This document shows, in pieces, positions 33,229-41,644 of a DNA stretch of 64,000 bases; within the stretch, counting starts at the first letter, position 1; each line of letters starts with the position of its first letter. Both the position numbers and the translations under genes were made by a program. A model generated the notes under the pieces. That model had not been told where the DNA came from and did no database searches. It saw only the letters and a list, made by a program, of their open reading frames with translations. Origin of the DNA: Leuconostoc falkenbergense (GTDB lineage Bacteria; Bacillota; Bacilli; Lactobacillales; Lactobacillaceae); NCBI RefSeq assembly GCF_014634805.1, contig NZ_BMBS01000005.1:1-64000 (forward strand), read 5' to 3'.

Positions 33229-34068
33229 TTACTTTTTATAATCCCAAACAGTGATTTCAGCTGTACCATAGAACTTTTTAACCAAACGCTTAGTTTCGGC
33301 AGTTTGTAATGATTTCACGACTTTTTTATAGGTCTCGTTGTTCTTATCTTTCTTGTTAGCGGCGATAAAGTTGAAGTACTGTTCGCTGTCTTTGTTAAGC
33401 CCTTCAACATAAATTGCTGAATTAATGTCTAATTTGGCAGAAATAGCATAGTTAGTGTTAATGACTGCACCGGCGATTTTGGGATCGTCTAACGACTTGG
33501 CTGTCTGTGACGCGTCAATTGGTGTGATTTGTAGTTTTTTAGGATTTGATGTAATATCCTTTGGCGTTGCCGTATTAGTATCTTTGATTTTAATTAAACC
33601 AGCTTCAGCTAATAAATGAATGCCACGGTTTTCATTAGTGACATCATTAGGCACAACGATTTGATCACCTGTTTTAAATTCAGATGTTTTCTTATATGAT
33701 TTAGAATATAAGCGCAAAGGTGTTGTCCAAGTGTCACCAATTGAAACAATATTTGTTTTGTATGTTTTATTCCAGTTGGCTAAAAATGGATAGTTTTGGA
33801 AGGCATTCAAATCAATATCACCGTCGGCCAATGCTTTGTTAGGCTGTGAATAGTCAGTGAATTTTTTTGTTTTTAAAGTGATGCCATATTTGTCTTTTGC
33901 GGTCTTGATGGCGGCATCCCAGATTTGATCTTCTTCCTTTGATCCAGCCATAACACCAATCGTAACAGTCTTTGATTGACTTTTACTACCATGACCAAAT
34001 GTATAAATAGCACCAGCAACAATGACGACGGCAATACCGCCGATAATCCAATTTGTTTTTTTACTCAT
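33229..34068 (-). CDS. metQ: MetQ-family methionine-binding protein, second operon copy
   Basis: The 279-residue NlpA/MetQ protein has the family blocks TIGVMAGSKEEDQIW, TDYSQPNKALADGDIDLNAFQNYPF and ITVWDYKK. Residues 7-24 form a hydrophobic anchor (WIIGGIAVVIVAGAIYTF) with no lipobox Cys. It lies 45 bp downstream of another metQ and 49 bp upstream of the M20 gene, all under the T-box at 35038-35350. Two different binding proteins for one transporter suggest two substrates, for instance L-methionine and a methionine derivative or D-form. Confidence 0.9.
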   Translation of the reverse strand: MSKKTNWIIGGIAVVIVAGAIYTFGHGSKSQSKTVTIGVMAGSKEEDQIWDAAIKTAKDKYGITLKTKKFTDYSQPNKALADGDIDLNAFQNYPFLANWNKTYKTNIVSIGDTWTTPLRLYSKSYKKTSEFKTGDQIVVPNDVTNENRGIHLLAEAGLIKIKDTNTATPKDITSNPKKLQITPIDASQTAKSLDDPKIAGAVINTNYAISAKLDINSAIYVEGLNKDSEQYFNFIAANKKDKNNETYKKVVKSLQTAETKRLVKKFYGTAEITVWDYKK

Positions 34069-34113
34069 AATATTTTCCTCATAATAGTGATGGGTTAACC
34101 TCGAATCACATCC

Positions 34114-34959
34114 TTATTTACTAAAATCAGCGTCCCAAGCAGCTAGTTCAACACCATCATATTGCTTGTTAATGGCTTTTTTAGTAGCTTCTGTTTGGTA
34201 GGCTTTAACTACTTTTTTGTAAGTGGCGTTGTTCTTGTCTTTTTTGTTAGCGGCAATAATGTTGACCCATTGATGAGAATTTTTGTTCAAGGGTTCAACA
34301 AAGATAGCTTTTTTATAATCTAAACCAGCAGAATCGGCATAAGTACCATTGACCACTGCACCTTGCACATCTGAGAGTGAGCGAGCTGTTTGGTCGGCGG
34401 CTAGTTCTTTAATTTTGAGATTTTTTGGATTCTTGGTAATATCCTTAACAGTTGCTAGGGTTAAACCAGATTTGAGATCAATTAATCCTGCTGCTTTTAA
34501 AACATAAAGCGCGCGACTTTCATTGCTGGGATCGTTAGGAACAGAAATGGTGTCACCTGACTTGTACTGTGAGACTTTTGTATATGTCTTTGAATACAAA
34601 CGGATTGGTGAAATGACAGTATCACCAATTGACACGATTTTGTCACCTGTTGATTTGTTTGACTGTGCTAGGAAAGCGTAGTGTTGAAAGGCATTTAAAT
34701 CAATGTCCCCAGACGCAAGCGCTTTGTTAGGCTGTGAGTAGTCAGTAAATTCTTTGAACTTTAACGTGATACCATACTGATCTTTGGCAGTTTTTTTAAC
34801 TCTATTCCAGATTTTGGCATCTTGTTTTGAACCTGACATAATACCGATGGTGACGGTTTTTGAAGTTGTTTTGGTTTTTTGACCAAAGCTGGCATAGGCA
34901 ATGCCGGCGATAGCGACGATCGCCACACCACCAACAAGCCATTTAGTTGTTTTACTCAT
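34114..34959 (-). CDS. metQ: MetQ-family methionine-binding protein, first operon copy
   Basis: The 281-residue protein is the first gene after the T-box. It has TIGIMSGSKQDAKIW, TDYSQPNKALASGDIDLNAFQHYAF and the usual C-terminal block. The hydrophobic anchor WLVGGVAIVAIAGIAYASFG lacks a Cys. Its first ~28 codons and whole leader are nearly the same as those of the stand-alone metQ at 1648-2496, while the mature parts differ strongly. GGGAG lies before the ATG at 34959. Confidence 0.92.
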   Translation of the reverse strand: MSKTTKWLVGGVAIVAIAGIAYASFGQKTKTTSKTVTIGIMSGSKQDAKIWNRVKKTAKDQYGITLKFKEFTDYSQPNKALASGDIDLNAFQHYAFLAQSNKSTGDKIVSIGDTVISPIRLYSKTYTKVSQYKSGDTISVPNDPSNESRALYVLKAAGLIDLKSGLTLATVKDITKNPKNLKIKELAADQTARSLSDVQGAVVNGTYADSAGLDYKKAIFVEPLNKNSHQWVNIIAANKKDKNNATYKKVVKAYQTEATKKAINKQYDGVELAAWDADFSK

Positions 34960-35037
34960 GATACGTATTTCTCCCTGTTTTCTCTAATTGATAATTCCTG
35001 ATTTTTAGAATGGCGATGAACAAGCTATTTTTCAATC

Positions 35038-35350
35038 AAAAAAGCCGCTTCTGTACTTTATAGATACAGAAGCGGCTTACCATAAGCGCGATACCATTCT
35101 GAGTTTGGACTATTTGTTACCAAATAGTTGCTCACTAACCATCGGGCATCGGGAAATGATCCTAGCCGAATGGTGTGCCCGTTAACGGGGGCCAAATCGT
35201 TGCAAACTAAACGGTAAACCGACTCGTCTGCACCAATCACAGGTCATTTTCACAATCGCACGCACGCTAACTCACATCTCCCGTTAGCTTTCTTGGCTTT
35301 GATAAACTGTTACTTTCCTGTTCAATTCGTTTCATTCTAAAAATCGTTAT
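35038..35350 (-). promoter_or_regulatory. T-box riboswitch of the methionine uptake operon
   Basis: Read on the minus strand it has the same stem I, ATG specifier (CAT at 35245-35247 on +), T-box core and terminator (35041-35078) as the copy at 1257-1567. The terminator loop sequence differs at three positions while the stem is kept, which supports function in both copies. Uncharged tRNA-Met should favour expression of metQ-metQ-M20-metN-metI. Confidence 0.9.
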
Positions 35351-35355
35351 AGATA

Positions 35356-35384
35356 ATACTACATCCCATTCATTCTAATGTCAA
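35356..35384 (-). promoter_or_regulatory. Promoter of the methionine uptake operon
   Basis: On the minus strand TTGACA (35384-35379) and TAGTAT (35361-35356) are 17 bp apart. The -35 lies only 7 bp beyond the stop of the YoaK gene. Confidence 0.8.
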
Positions 35385-35390
35385 CACTTT

Positions 35391-36047
35391 TTATTTTTTG
35401 AATAGTAAACCAAAGACGATTAACACAATTAAGCTGGCACCAAATAGGGCGTAAGTGCCTAGTGCCTGAGCCAATAGCCCTGAAATGAAAGCGCCAAATA
35501 GAAACGCTAGAACGAGCCAAAGAAAATGAAAAGTATTGCTCAAAAATTGTTTGTCCCCAGTGTAGAAAAAGTTGGTAACGTTAGTGCCGATACTGCGTAA
35601 ATTGCCTGTTGACATGACGCTTGTGAACGGAAGACCTTGCAATTTAGGAAAGGAATCAAGTTGAATGGCTAGAAAGAAAGACAAAAAAGCAATGAAAAAT
35701 GTACTGCTCAAGTACTGGTGCATGGCAACGATGGCCGTAATACCAATAAATTCAAGTAAAATACTGTGCTGTTGAAGGGACAAACGTCCTTCAGGCCATC
35801 GCTTTTTCAGAATTGTATTGCAAGCGGCACCAATAGTGAAAAAAAGAATTGGCCAAATAAAAATCATGCTGGCGCCAAAGCGTCCATGGGCTAAATTGAA
35901 TCCAGCCTGAATGAGGTTACCTGTTTGTAGACTAGCAAAACGTGACTCATGATATTGAAATGTGTAAGCGTCAACAAATCCAGAATTCATCGCTAGTAGT
36001 AAGCCAATCGGCAATCGTTCGTGAATGGGGTGTTGTGTTGTAAGCAT
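35391..36047 (-). CDS. YoaK-family (DUF1275) membrane protein
   Basis: The protein is taken to start at 36047, where GGGAG lies 6 nt before ATG; a longer frame to 36092 lacks such a site. It has 218 residues, about six membrane segments and the DUF1275 features NSGFVDAYTFQYHESRFASLQTGN and a repeat of the same pattern around GLPFTSVMSTGNLRS. The family is widespread and uncharacterised; a transporter role is often proposed. It is divergent from the DUF2207 gene (146 bp between starts) and ends next to the promoter of the met operon. Confidence 0.85.
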   Translation of the reverse strand: MLTTQHPIHERLPIGLLLAMNSGFVDAYTFQYHESRFASLQTGNLIQAGFNLAHGRFGASMIFIWPILFFTIGAACNTILKKRWPEGRLSLQQHSILLEFIGITAIVAMHQYLSSTFFIAFLSFFLAIQLDSFPKLQGLPFTSVMSTGNLRSIGTNVTNFFYTGDKQFLSNTFHFLWLVLAFLFGAFISGLLAQALGTYALFGASLIVLIVFGLLFKK

Positions 36048-36193
36048 TATTGTCTCCCTAAATAATCGTTGCGTATCTTTCCACTTTAGCACTTTGACAT
36101 TATTTTAGGCAATAAAACCTTTAATTATCTAATTCTCCTAATGGTGAATGCCTTTTTTGATATAATGGGAACAAAGAATTAGGGGAGAATGAG

Positions 36194-38041
36194 ATGAAGT
36201 GGCGATTTTTAATACTGACTTTGTTGTTTGCTATGTTTGGCATACAACAGGTTTCAGCGGATGATGACTATGAGATAACTAATTGGCAGCAAACAGTTGC
36301 AATTCAGCCTAATGGTGACGCTAATGTGACTAAGCAGGTGAGCTATTCGTTTGATGATGATATGCATGGCGTGGTTATGCGAGAGGGTTTGGCAGCAGGT
36401 AAAAAAGCGTCAGCACTGACGTGGGGTGGCTTAAAATCAATCAAAGTTGCGGTGAATGGCCAAGCTCCGACAGTCATTCAACCAAGACAAGGTGCGGCGC
36501 AAACCGGTTACGTTGAAACAAAAACGTCAAACGCAGTTAAAGAAAAAGTGTATTATCCAGTTCGAGAGAATGATAAGTTAGTTGTCACTTATCAGTATGT
36601 TTTAAAAGGGCTGGTCACAAATTGGGACGATGTCGCTGAGATTAATTGGCGACCAATTTCTGACTGGGATGTTGATTTAGACAAGGCAAAGTTGGTTATT
36701 AAATTGCCTAAAAAATCACCTAAACAACTAAAAGCTTGGGTGCATAGTCGGGCAAAAGGAGATGTTAAGCTAGATAAAGCACAAGGTGAAGTGATTGCGA
36801 TGAGTGATACTGTTTCGGCAGATGAATCATTAGAAATTCACATGTATTTTGACAGCGATCAGACACCGCTTAATCAATTACGTCGCTCTGGCAAACGTGC
36901 GAAACGGATTAACCAGCAAGAAGCAGCGATCGTGGTTAAACATAACCGATTTGTTTTTTGGATGATGATTATTGCTTTCTTGGTTTCACCAATTCTGTTT
37001 GTGATCGTACTGTTTATCGTATTTTTGCAAAACAAAAAAGTGCGTTATCAACAGAATTTGGCAAAACAAAAAAGCGGTACTACTGGTGAACCAGTCCATA
37101 TTTTTGATTTACCAAACGATCTTGGACCGGCATTAATTGCTGAGCGATTAGCAGAAAAGTCCGATGACGCCAAAATTGTCGTGGCAACGTTGCTTGATTT
37201 AGTGGCCCGTCATAAAATAACAATGACTTATCAAGGCATGAAGCGACCAGATGAGATTACCTATCAAGTGACTGATGAAAATGGCTTGCAACCATTTGAA
37301 TTATCTTTTGTGAGAATGATTTTTGGCAAAAATCGTGATTTAGTCCGTCATGGCGATTTTAAAAAGAAACAATCACCAGTTTCAAAAAGTATTAGAAAAC
37401 GAATTGGCGCTTTCAAGCAAGCATTAGCCAAAGCAGAGCAACAGACACGCATTGTTGACAAAATTGCTACGCAAAAAGCGACTGATGCCAAAACAATGGC
37501 GTTGGGTGGCTTAATTGTATTATCAGTGATTTCAGCAGTTGTGTTAGGAATTATTGCTGATCAAACACAAGTGTCGAGTATCTGGGCCATTATCGTGATT
37601 GAGAGCGTCGTAGCGCTTGTAACGTTATTATTGACAGCTACTCAAAAAACGATTTTCTTCACTGTACCAGACGGTATGCAGGAACAATGGCAGTGGCAAG
37701 GATTTAAAAAAATGTTACATGATATTGCACACTTACAAGACAAGCAGGTGCTAGACGTCCAATTGTGGGATAAAATTTTAGCTTATGCAGTCATCTTTGG
37801 GGAAGCCAAGAATGTCGCTAATCAAATGAAAATTTGGGCTAAAGACATGGATTGGAATACTGATAATACATTGTTGTTTGTGCCATATTATTTGTATGGT
37901 AGCGACTGGAGTGATGGTTTTGTCACTAGTATCAATCAAGATGGTGCTTTCCAATCAAGTAGTAATGTGAGTGGTGGCGGTGGCAGCTTTTCTGGCGGGT
38001 CATCCGGTGGCGCTGGTGGCGGCGGCGGTGGTGCTTTTTAA
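36194..38041 (+). CDS. DUF2207 membrane protein with Gly-rich tail
   Basis: The 615-residue protein has a signal peptide (1-22, ending QVSA-DD), an extracellular beta domain (about 25-225, with ITNWQQTVAIQPNGDANVTKQVSYSF), a membrane segment (about 255-280), a cytosolic part with a winged-helix-like region (300-420), two further membrane segments (about 437-480) and a second soluble part. It ends in a Gly/Ser run (GGGGSFSGGSSGGAGGGGGG), a hallmark of DUF2207 (YciQ-like) proteins. Function is unknown. TTAGGGGAG gives a ribosome-binding site and TATAAT (36160-36165) a -10. It is probably a single-gene unit. Confidence 0.88.
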   Translation: MKWRFLILTLLFAMFGIQQVSADDDYEITNWQQTVAIQPNGDANVTKQVSYSFDDDMHGVVMREGLAAGKKASALTWGGLKSIKVAVNGQAPTVIQPRQGAAQTGYVETKTSNAVKEKVYYPVRENDKLVVTYQYVLKGLVTNWDDVAEINWRPISDWDVDLDKAKLVIKLPKKSPKQLKAWVHSRAKGDVKLDKAQGEVIAMSDTVSADESLEIHMYFDSDQTPLNQLRRSGKRAKRINQQEAAIVVKHNRFVFWMMIIAFLVSPILFVIVLFIVFLQNKKVRYQQNLAKQKSGTTGEPVHIFDLPNDLGPALIAERLAEKSDDAKIVVATLLDLVARHKITMTYQGMKRPDEITYQVTDENGLQPFELSFVRMIFGKNRDLVRHGDFKKKQSPVSKSIRKRIGAFKQALAKAEQQTRIVDKIATQKATDAKTMALGGLIVLSVISAVVLGIIADQTQVSSIWAIIVIESVVALVTLLLTATQKTIFFTVPDGMQEQWQWQGFKKMLHDIAHLQDKQVLDVQLWDKILAYAVIFGEAKNVANQMKIWAKDMDWNTDNTLLFVPYYLYGSDWSDGFVTSINQDGAFQSSSNVSGGGGSFSGGSSGGAGGGGGGAF

Positions 38042-38086
38042 CATCGAGTGGTCATAAATTAAACAACATTTTTCAAAAAAATTTGT

Positions 38087-38250
38087 TATACTATATGTAT
38101 AAGTTAATTTCTGAGGGAGTAACTGACGAAATGTTCGTGGCTGAATCGTCAAAGCAAAACAGCAATGTTTTATATCGCGCTATGCGCCGGTTCAGCATTA
38201 AACAGTGAGACTCATGTAAACGTTTATTTGCGTTTGCATGGGTCTTTTCA
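38087..38250 (+). promoter_or_regulatory. yybP-ykoY manganese riboswitch with promoter and terminator
   Basis: TATACT (38087-38092) is the -10. The aptamer (about 38108-38212) carries the two conserved loops of the yybP-ykoY class: GAGGGAGTAACT (38113-38124) and ACAGTGAGACT (38202-38212). The closing strand AGACTCATGTAAACG overlaps the 5' arm of a terminator whose 3' arm is CGTTTGCATGGGTCT (38231-38245) followed by TTTT. Mn2+ binding should stabilise the aptamer and let transcription pass into the ATPase gene. Class assignment rests on both motifs and on the downstream ATPase, a classic partner. Confidence 0.9.
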
Positions 38251-38295
38251 TTTTGTTAGTCTTAGCTTAACCTCAAGCGTATAAGGAGAATTTCG

Positions 38296-40959
38296 ATGGC
38301 AGATAAGCCGTTATATAACCAAGACAGTACGGATGTTTTGGTAGCATTAAAAACTGATGCAAAAATCGGTTTGACAGGTCAAGAGGCAAAGGAGCGCTTT
38401 GAAAAAAATGGTCCTAACCAGTTGAACGAAGCAAAATCAACTAGTTTAGTTCAGAAATTCATCAACCAGTTTAAGGATTTGATGATTGCTATCTTGTTAG
38501 CTGCTGCAATCGTGGCGGCGTTTACAGGTGAACTGGTTGACGCCATCTTCATTTTGGCCATTGTCATTATCAACGCTGTTTTTGGTGTTTTCCAAGAAGC
38601 CAAGGCCGAAGATGCCATCAATGCGTTGAAAGAAATGTCTACCCCTAATGCAAACGTCATTCGTGATGGCAAGGAAATGTCTGTGAAATCAACGGATTTG
38701 GTTGTGGGTGATGTTGTCCGTCTGGAGGCTGGAGACATTGTGCCAGCTGATTTACGTTTAATTGAATCAGCTTCTCTTCAAATTGAAGAGGCCTCACTGA
38801 CTGGTGAGTCAGTACCTGTTGATAAAATTGCAGATACACTTGTTGACAGTGATTTGCCGCTGGGTGATCGTACCAACCTTGGATTTATGAATACTAACGT
38901 GACTTATGGCCGTGGTGTTGGTGTCGTAACAGGTACGGGAATGCAAACGGAAATTGGGCACATTGCCGGCATGTTAGAGGCAGCCGATGAAACCAAGACA
39001 CCATTGCAGGCAAATTTGGTCAAGTTAGGTCAAGTTTTGACTTATTTGATTTTAGGAATTGCTGTGGTAACGTTTGTTGTTGGTTTGTTGCGTGGTAGAG
39101 AGACCATTATTGATATGCTGTTGACCTCCATCTCTCTGGCTGTTGCAGCTATTCCAGAAGGTTTGCCAGCGATTGTGACAATCACATTAGCATTAGGTAC
39201 CACGCGTATGGCCTCGCGTCATGCTCTCGTTCGTAAGTTGCCTGCCGTTGAAACATTAGGCTCAACTGATATTATCGGTTCTGATAAAACAGGAACGTTA
39301 ACGCAGAACAAAATGACAGTCGAAAAGCTCGTGGTTGATGCTGAAATTTCAGACGCTGATAACACAGGAGAATTGACTAATACGTATGCCAGATTAGCTG
39401 ATATTTTGGCATTGAACAACGATACAAAGCGAACAGAAAATGGTTTAGTTGGTGATCCAACCGAAACGGCATTAATTGCCTTCAATGAAAAGCATGATCG
39501 TGATATTGACAAGTTATTTAACGAGATGCCACGTGTTGCAGAATTGCCCTTTGATTCAGAACGTAAGTTGATGTCAACGGTTCATCCGGCACCCAATGGT
39601 TATATTATTACGGTCAAGGGTGCACCCGATGAACTATTAAAGCGTGCTACACAGATTGAAATGTCCGGTCAAATCGTTGCATTGAGCGATGATATTCGTG
39701 CTAAACTGCTGGGAATTAATTCTGAGCTGGCAACGCAAGCGTTGCGTGTGTTAGGATTTGCTTACAAATTAGTTGATGAAATGCCTACTGAGATGACGAC
39801 ACAAGTTGTTGAAAATGATTTGGTATTTACTGGTTTTGTGGGCATGATTGACCCAGAAAGACCAGAAGTTGCACAGGCTGTTGCCGAAGCAAAAGCTGCT
39901 GGTATTCGACCAATGATGATCACGGGTGACCATCGTGATACAGCCGCTGCAATTGCGATTCGTTTAGGTATTTTGGATGAGAAAGACATTGATACTGCTG
40001 TCATTTCTGGTTCTGATATTGACGCGATGAGTGAAGCCGAATTTGCGGAAAATGTCACTCGCTATAATGTCTATGCTCGCGTTGCGCCAGAACACAAAGT
40101 TAAAATCGTCAATGCTTGGCAGAAAAAAGACAAAGTTGTCGCGATGACTGGGGATGGTGTTAACGATGCGCCGGCTTTGAAAGCTGCTGATATCGGTATT
40201 GCAATGGGTATTACTGGAACAGAAGTTTCTAAAGGTGCTTCTGACATGGTTTTGGCTGATGATAACTTTGCAACGATTGTGCATGCTGTTGAGGAAGGTC
40301 GTAAGGTCTTTGCTAATATTCAAAAAGCATTACAGTACTTGTTAGCTTCTAACTTAGCGGAAGTGATTTCAATCTTTGTGATGACACTTTTGGGTTGGAA
40401 TATCTTAGCGCCAATTATGATTTTGTGGATTAACTTGGTAACCGATACTTTGCCAGCGATTGCCTTAGGTATTGAACCAGCAGAAAAGGGTGTGATGAAA
40501 CGCAGTCCTCGTGGTCGTGGTGCTAGTTTCTTGTCTGGTGGCGTTGGTCCCGCTATTATTTGGCAAGGTATTTTGCAAGCTGTTATTGTGTTGAGTGTGT
40601 ATGGTTTTGCTTTGGCAGCACCCGTTCATGCGGAGAGCCATTTGGCGCACCAAGATGCTTTGACTATGGCATTTATGACACTCGGATTGATGCAAATGTT
40701 TAACGCGATTAACGTTAAGTCGGTGTACGGTTCTATGTTTGGACCACAGGCCTTTAGAAACAAGATGTTCAACTGGGCATTATTAGGATCACTTGTAGTC
40801 ATGGCAGCTGTTGTTGTGATTCCGCCTTTGAACCCATTGTTCCATGTCTCGCATTTGGATACTTATCAATGGGCAATTGTGTTAGTTGCGGGAATTAGTA
40901 TCATTGTGATTGTGGAACTGGTAAAATTGGTTCAACGAACAATTTTCAAAAAAGGATAA
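38296..40959 (+). CDS. P-type cation ATPase, probably Mn2+ (Ca2+) exporter
   Basis: The 887-residue P2-type ATPase has actuator TGESVPVDK, a PEGLPAIVTITLALG metal-site helix, phosphorylated Asp330 in SDKTGTLT, nucleotide-site KGAPDELL, hinge TGDGVNDAPALKAADIGIAMG and ten predicted membrane helices. Sequence class is SERCA-like Ca2+/Mn2+. The Mn riboswitch ahead of it points to manganese efflux, as for lactococcal YoaB and other members of this group. AAGGAG precedes the ATG. A 147-residue protein gene follows after 7 bp in the same operon. Confidence 0.93.
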   Translation: MADKPLYNQDSTDVLVALKTDAKIGLTGQEAKERFEKNGPNQLNEAKSTSLVQKFINQFKDLMIAILLAAAIVAAFTGELVDAIFILAIVIINAVFGVFQEAKAEDAINALKEMSTPNANVIRDGKEMSVKSTDLVVGDVVRLEAGDIVPADLRLIESASLQIEEASLTGESVPVDKIADTLVDSDLPLGDRTNLGFMNTNVTYGRGVGVVTGTGMQTEIGHIAGMLEAADETKTPLQANLVKLGQVLTYLILGIAVVTFVVGLLRGRETIIDMLLTSISLAVAAIPEGLPAIVTITLALGTTRMASRHALVRKLPAVETLGSTDIIGSDKTGTLTQNKMTVEKLVVDAEISDADNTGELTNTYARLADILALNNDTKRTENGLVGDPTETALIAFNEKHDRDIDKLFNEMPRVAELPFDSERKLMSTVHPAPNGYIITVKGAPDELLKRATQIEMSGQIVALSDDIRAKLLGINSELATQALRVLGFAYKLVDEMPTEMTTQVVENDLVFTGFVGMIDPERPEVAQAVAEAKAAGIRPMMITGDHRDTAAAIAIRLGILDEKDIDTAVISGSDIDAMSEAEFAENVTRYNVYARVAPEHKVKIVNAWQKKDKVVAMTGDGVNDAPALKAADIGIAMGITGTEVSKGASDMVLADDNFATIVHAVEEGRKVFANIQKALQYLLASNLAEVISIFVMTLLGWNILAPIMILWINLVTDTLPAIALGIEPAEKGVMKRSPRGRGASFLSGGVGPAIIWQGILQAVIVLSVYGFALAAPVHAESHLAHQDALTMAFMTLGLMQMFNAINVKSVYGSMFGPQAFRNKMFNWALLGSLVVMAAVVVIPPLNPLFHVSHLDTYQWAIVLVAGISIIVIVELVKLVQRTIFKKG

Positions 40960-40966
40960 TAGGACA

Positions 40967-41410
40967 TTGGCAAAATTTAATCCCAAACAAGCACAAGTTT
41001 ATGTGCAGACTTTGCAACAAGTTTTAACAGCAACTCAGGAAACAGCTGATCGCGTGACACCATTTTTTACTAAATTAGATGATGCAAAACAAGAGAACAA
41101 GGTAACTGACATTCCTGCAGCAGAATTCGCTGAAATTAAAGCCGAGTTTGAAGACGCAGTGACGAGTTATCAGGAGAATGCTGCACGTTTGAATGCTGCA
41201 CAAGCACCAATTCGTATTTTGGGTGTGCATAAGTCATTAGCAAAGAATTATGAATTGTACGCTCAAGCAACAGCGTTGATGAGCGATTCACTAAATGTAG
41301 CCGATCAAACAATCGATGATGATAAATATGAACAGTCTGAGGCTGATCAAGCTCAATATTTGAACAAAGTACAGACAAATGTATCAAAAATAATGACTTC
41401 ACAAATGTAA
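40967..41410 (+). CDS. Small helical protein co-transcribed with the Mn ATPase, unknown
   Basis: The 147-residue acidic, helical protein (QVYVQTLQQVLTATQETADRV..., repeated Ala/Gln/Asp) has no signal peptide or membrane segment. It begins with TTG at 40967, 7 bp after the ATPase stop, with AAAGGATAATAGGA as ribosome-binding region, and ends directly before a dre-type site. I do not recognise the family. Shared control with the exporter by the Mn riboswitch suggests a role in manganese handling or as an ATPase partner, which is inference. Confidence 0.7.
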   Translation: MAKFNPKQAQVYVQTLQQVLTATQETADRVTPFFTKLDDAKQENKVTDIPAAEFAEIKAEFEDAVTSYQENAARLNAAQAPIRILGVHKSLAKNYELYAQATALMSDSLNVADQTIDDDKYEQSEADQAQYLNKVQTNVSKIMTSQM

Positions 41411-41482
41411 ATCGGTCTAGACCAAAAAGAGGATAAACACCACATTGAACGGTGCTTATCCTCTTTTTGGTCTAGTTATTTT
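41411..41482 (+). promoter_or_regulatory. Second NagR dre site merged with a long terminator hairpin
   Basis: ATCGGTCTAGACCAAA (41411-41426) matches the dre palindrome. Its right part begins a long hairpin: CTAGACCAAAAAGAGGATAA (41417-41436) pairs with the complement ending TTTTTGGTCTAG at 41475, with one mismatch and a CACC/GGTG top, then a T-rich tail. The DNA thus holds a NagR-type operator and the RNA a terminator for the ATPase operon. The PTS IIC gene begins 165 bp downstream. Confidence 0.8.
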
Positions 41483-41522
41483 TTCAAAGAATTTCATCAC
41501 AAAAGTGATTTAAACCGTGAAA

Positions 41523-41536
41523 TGAAAGCGTTTACA
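41523..41536 (+). promoter_or_regulatory. CcpA cre site ahead of the PTS IIC gene
   Basis: TGAAAGCGTTTACA fits the cre consensus TGWAANCGNTNWCA at all positions. Located about 110 bp ahead of the IIC start, it indicates carbon catabolite control. Confidence 0.85.
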
Positions 41537-41644
41537 TGATAAGATAAAGACGAAGCACAACTTAAATGGATGCCACTCATGAAGTAAAAAATGACGCTTC
41601 ACATATTTTTTCATTGCATCCAACATGAAGTGGAGGAGACTTTC

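Larger units (their letters stand above)
34870..35385 (-). repeat. Copy B of the ~515-bp inverted duplication
   Basis: This is the reverse-complement partner of 1221-1735, containing the promoter, T-box and the first codons of metQ. Because this copy heads a complete met operon, it is the likely donor; copy A drives a lone binding protein. The copies lie in inverse orientation about 33 kb apart. Confidence 0.9.

Noticed and set aside
35058-35240. 60-codon frame on the minus strand upstream of metQ
   Set aside because: It lies wholly inside the T-box RNA structure and is a by-product of the conserved leader; the other copy holds the same RNA.
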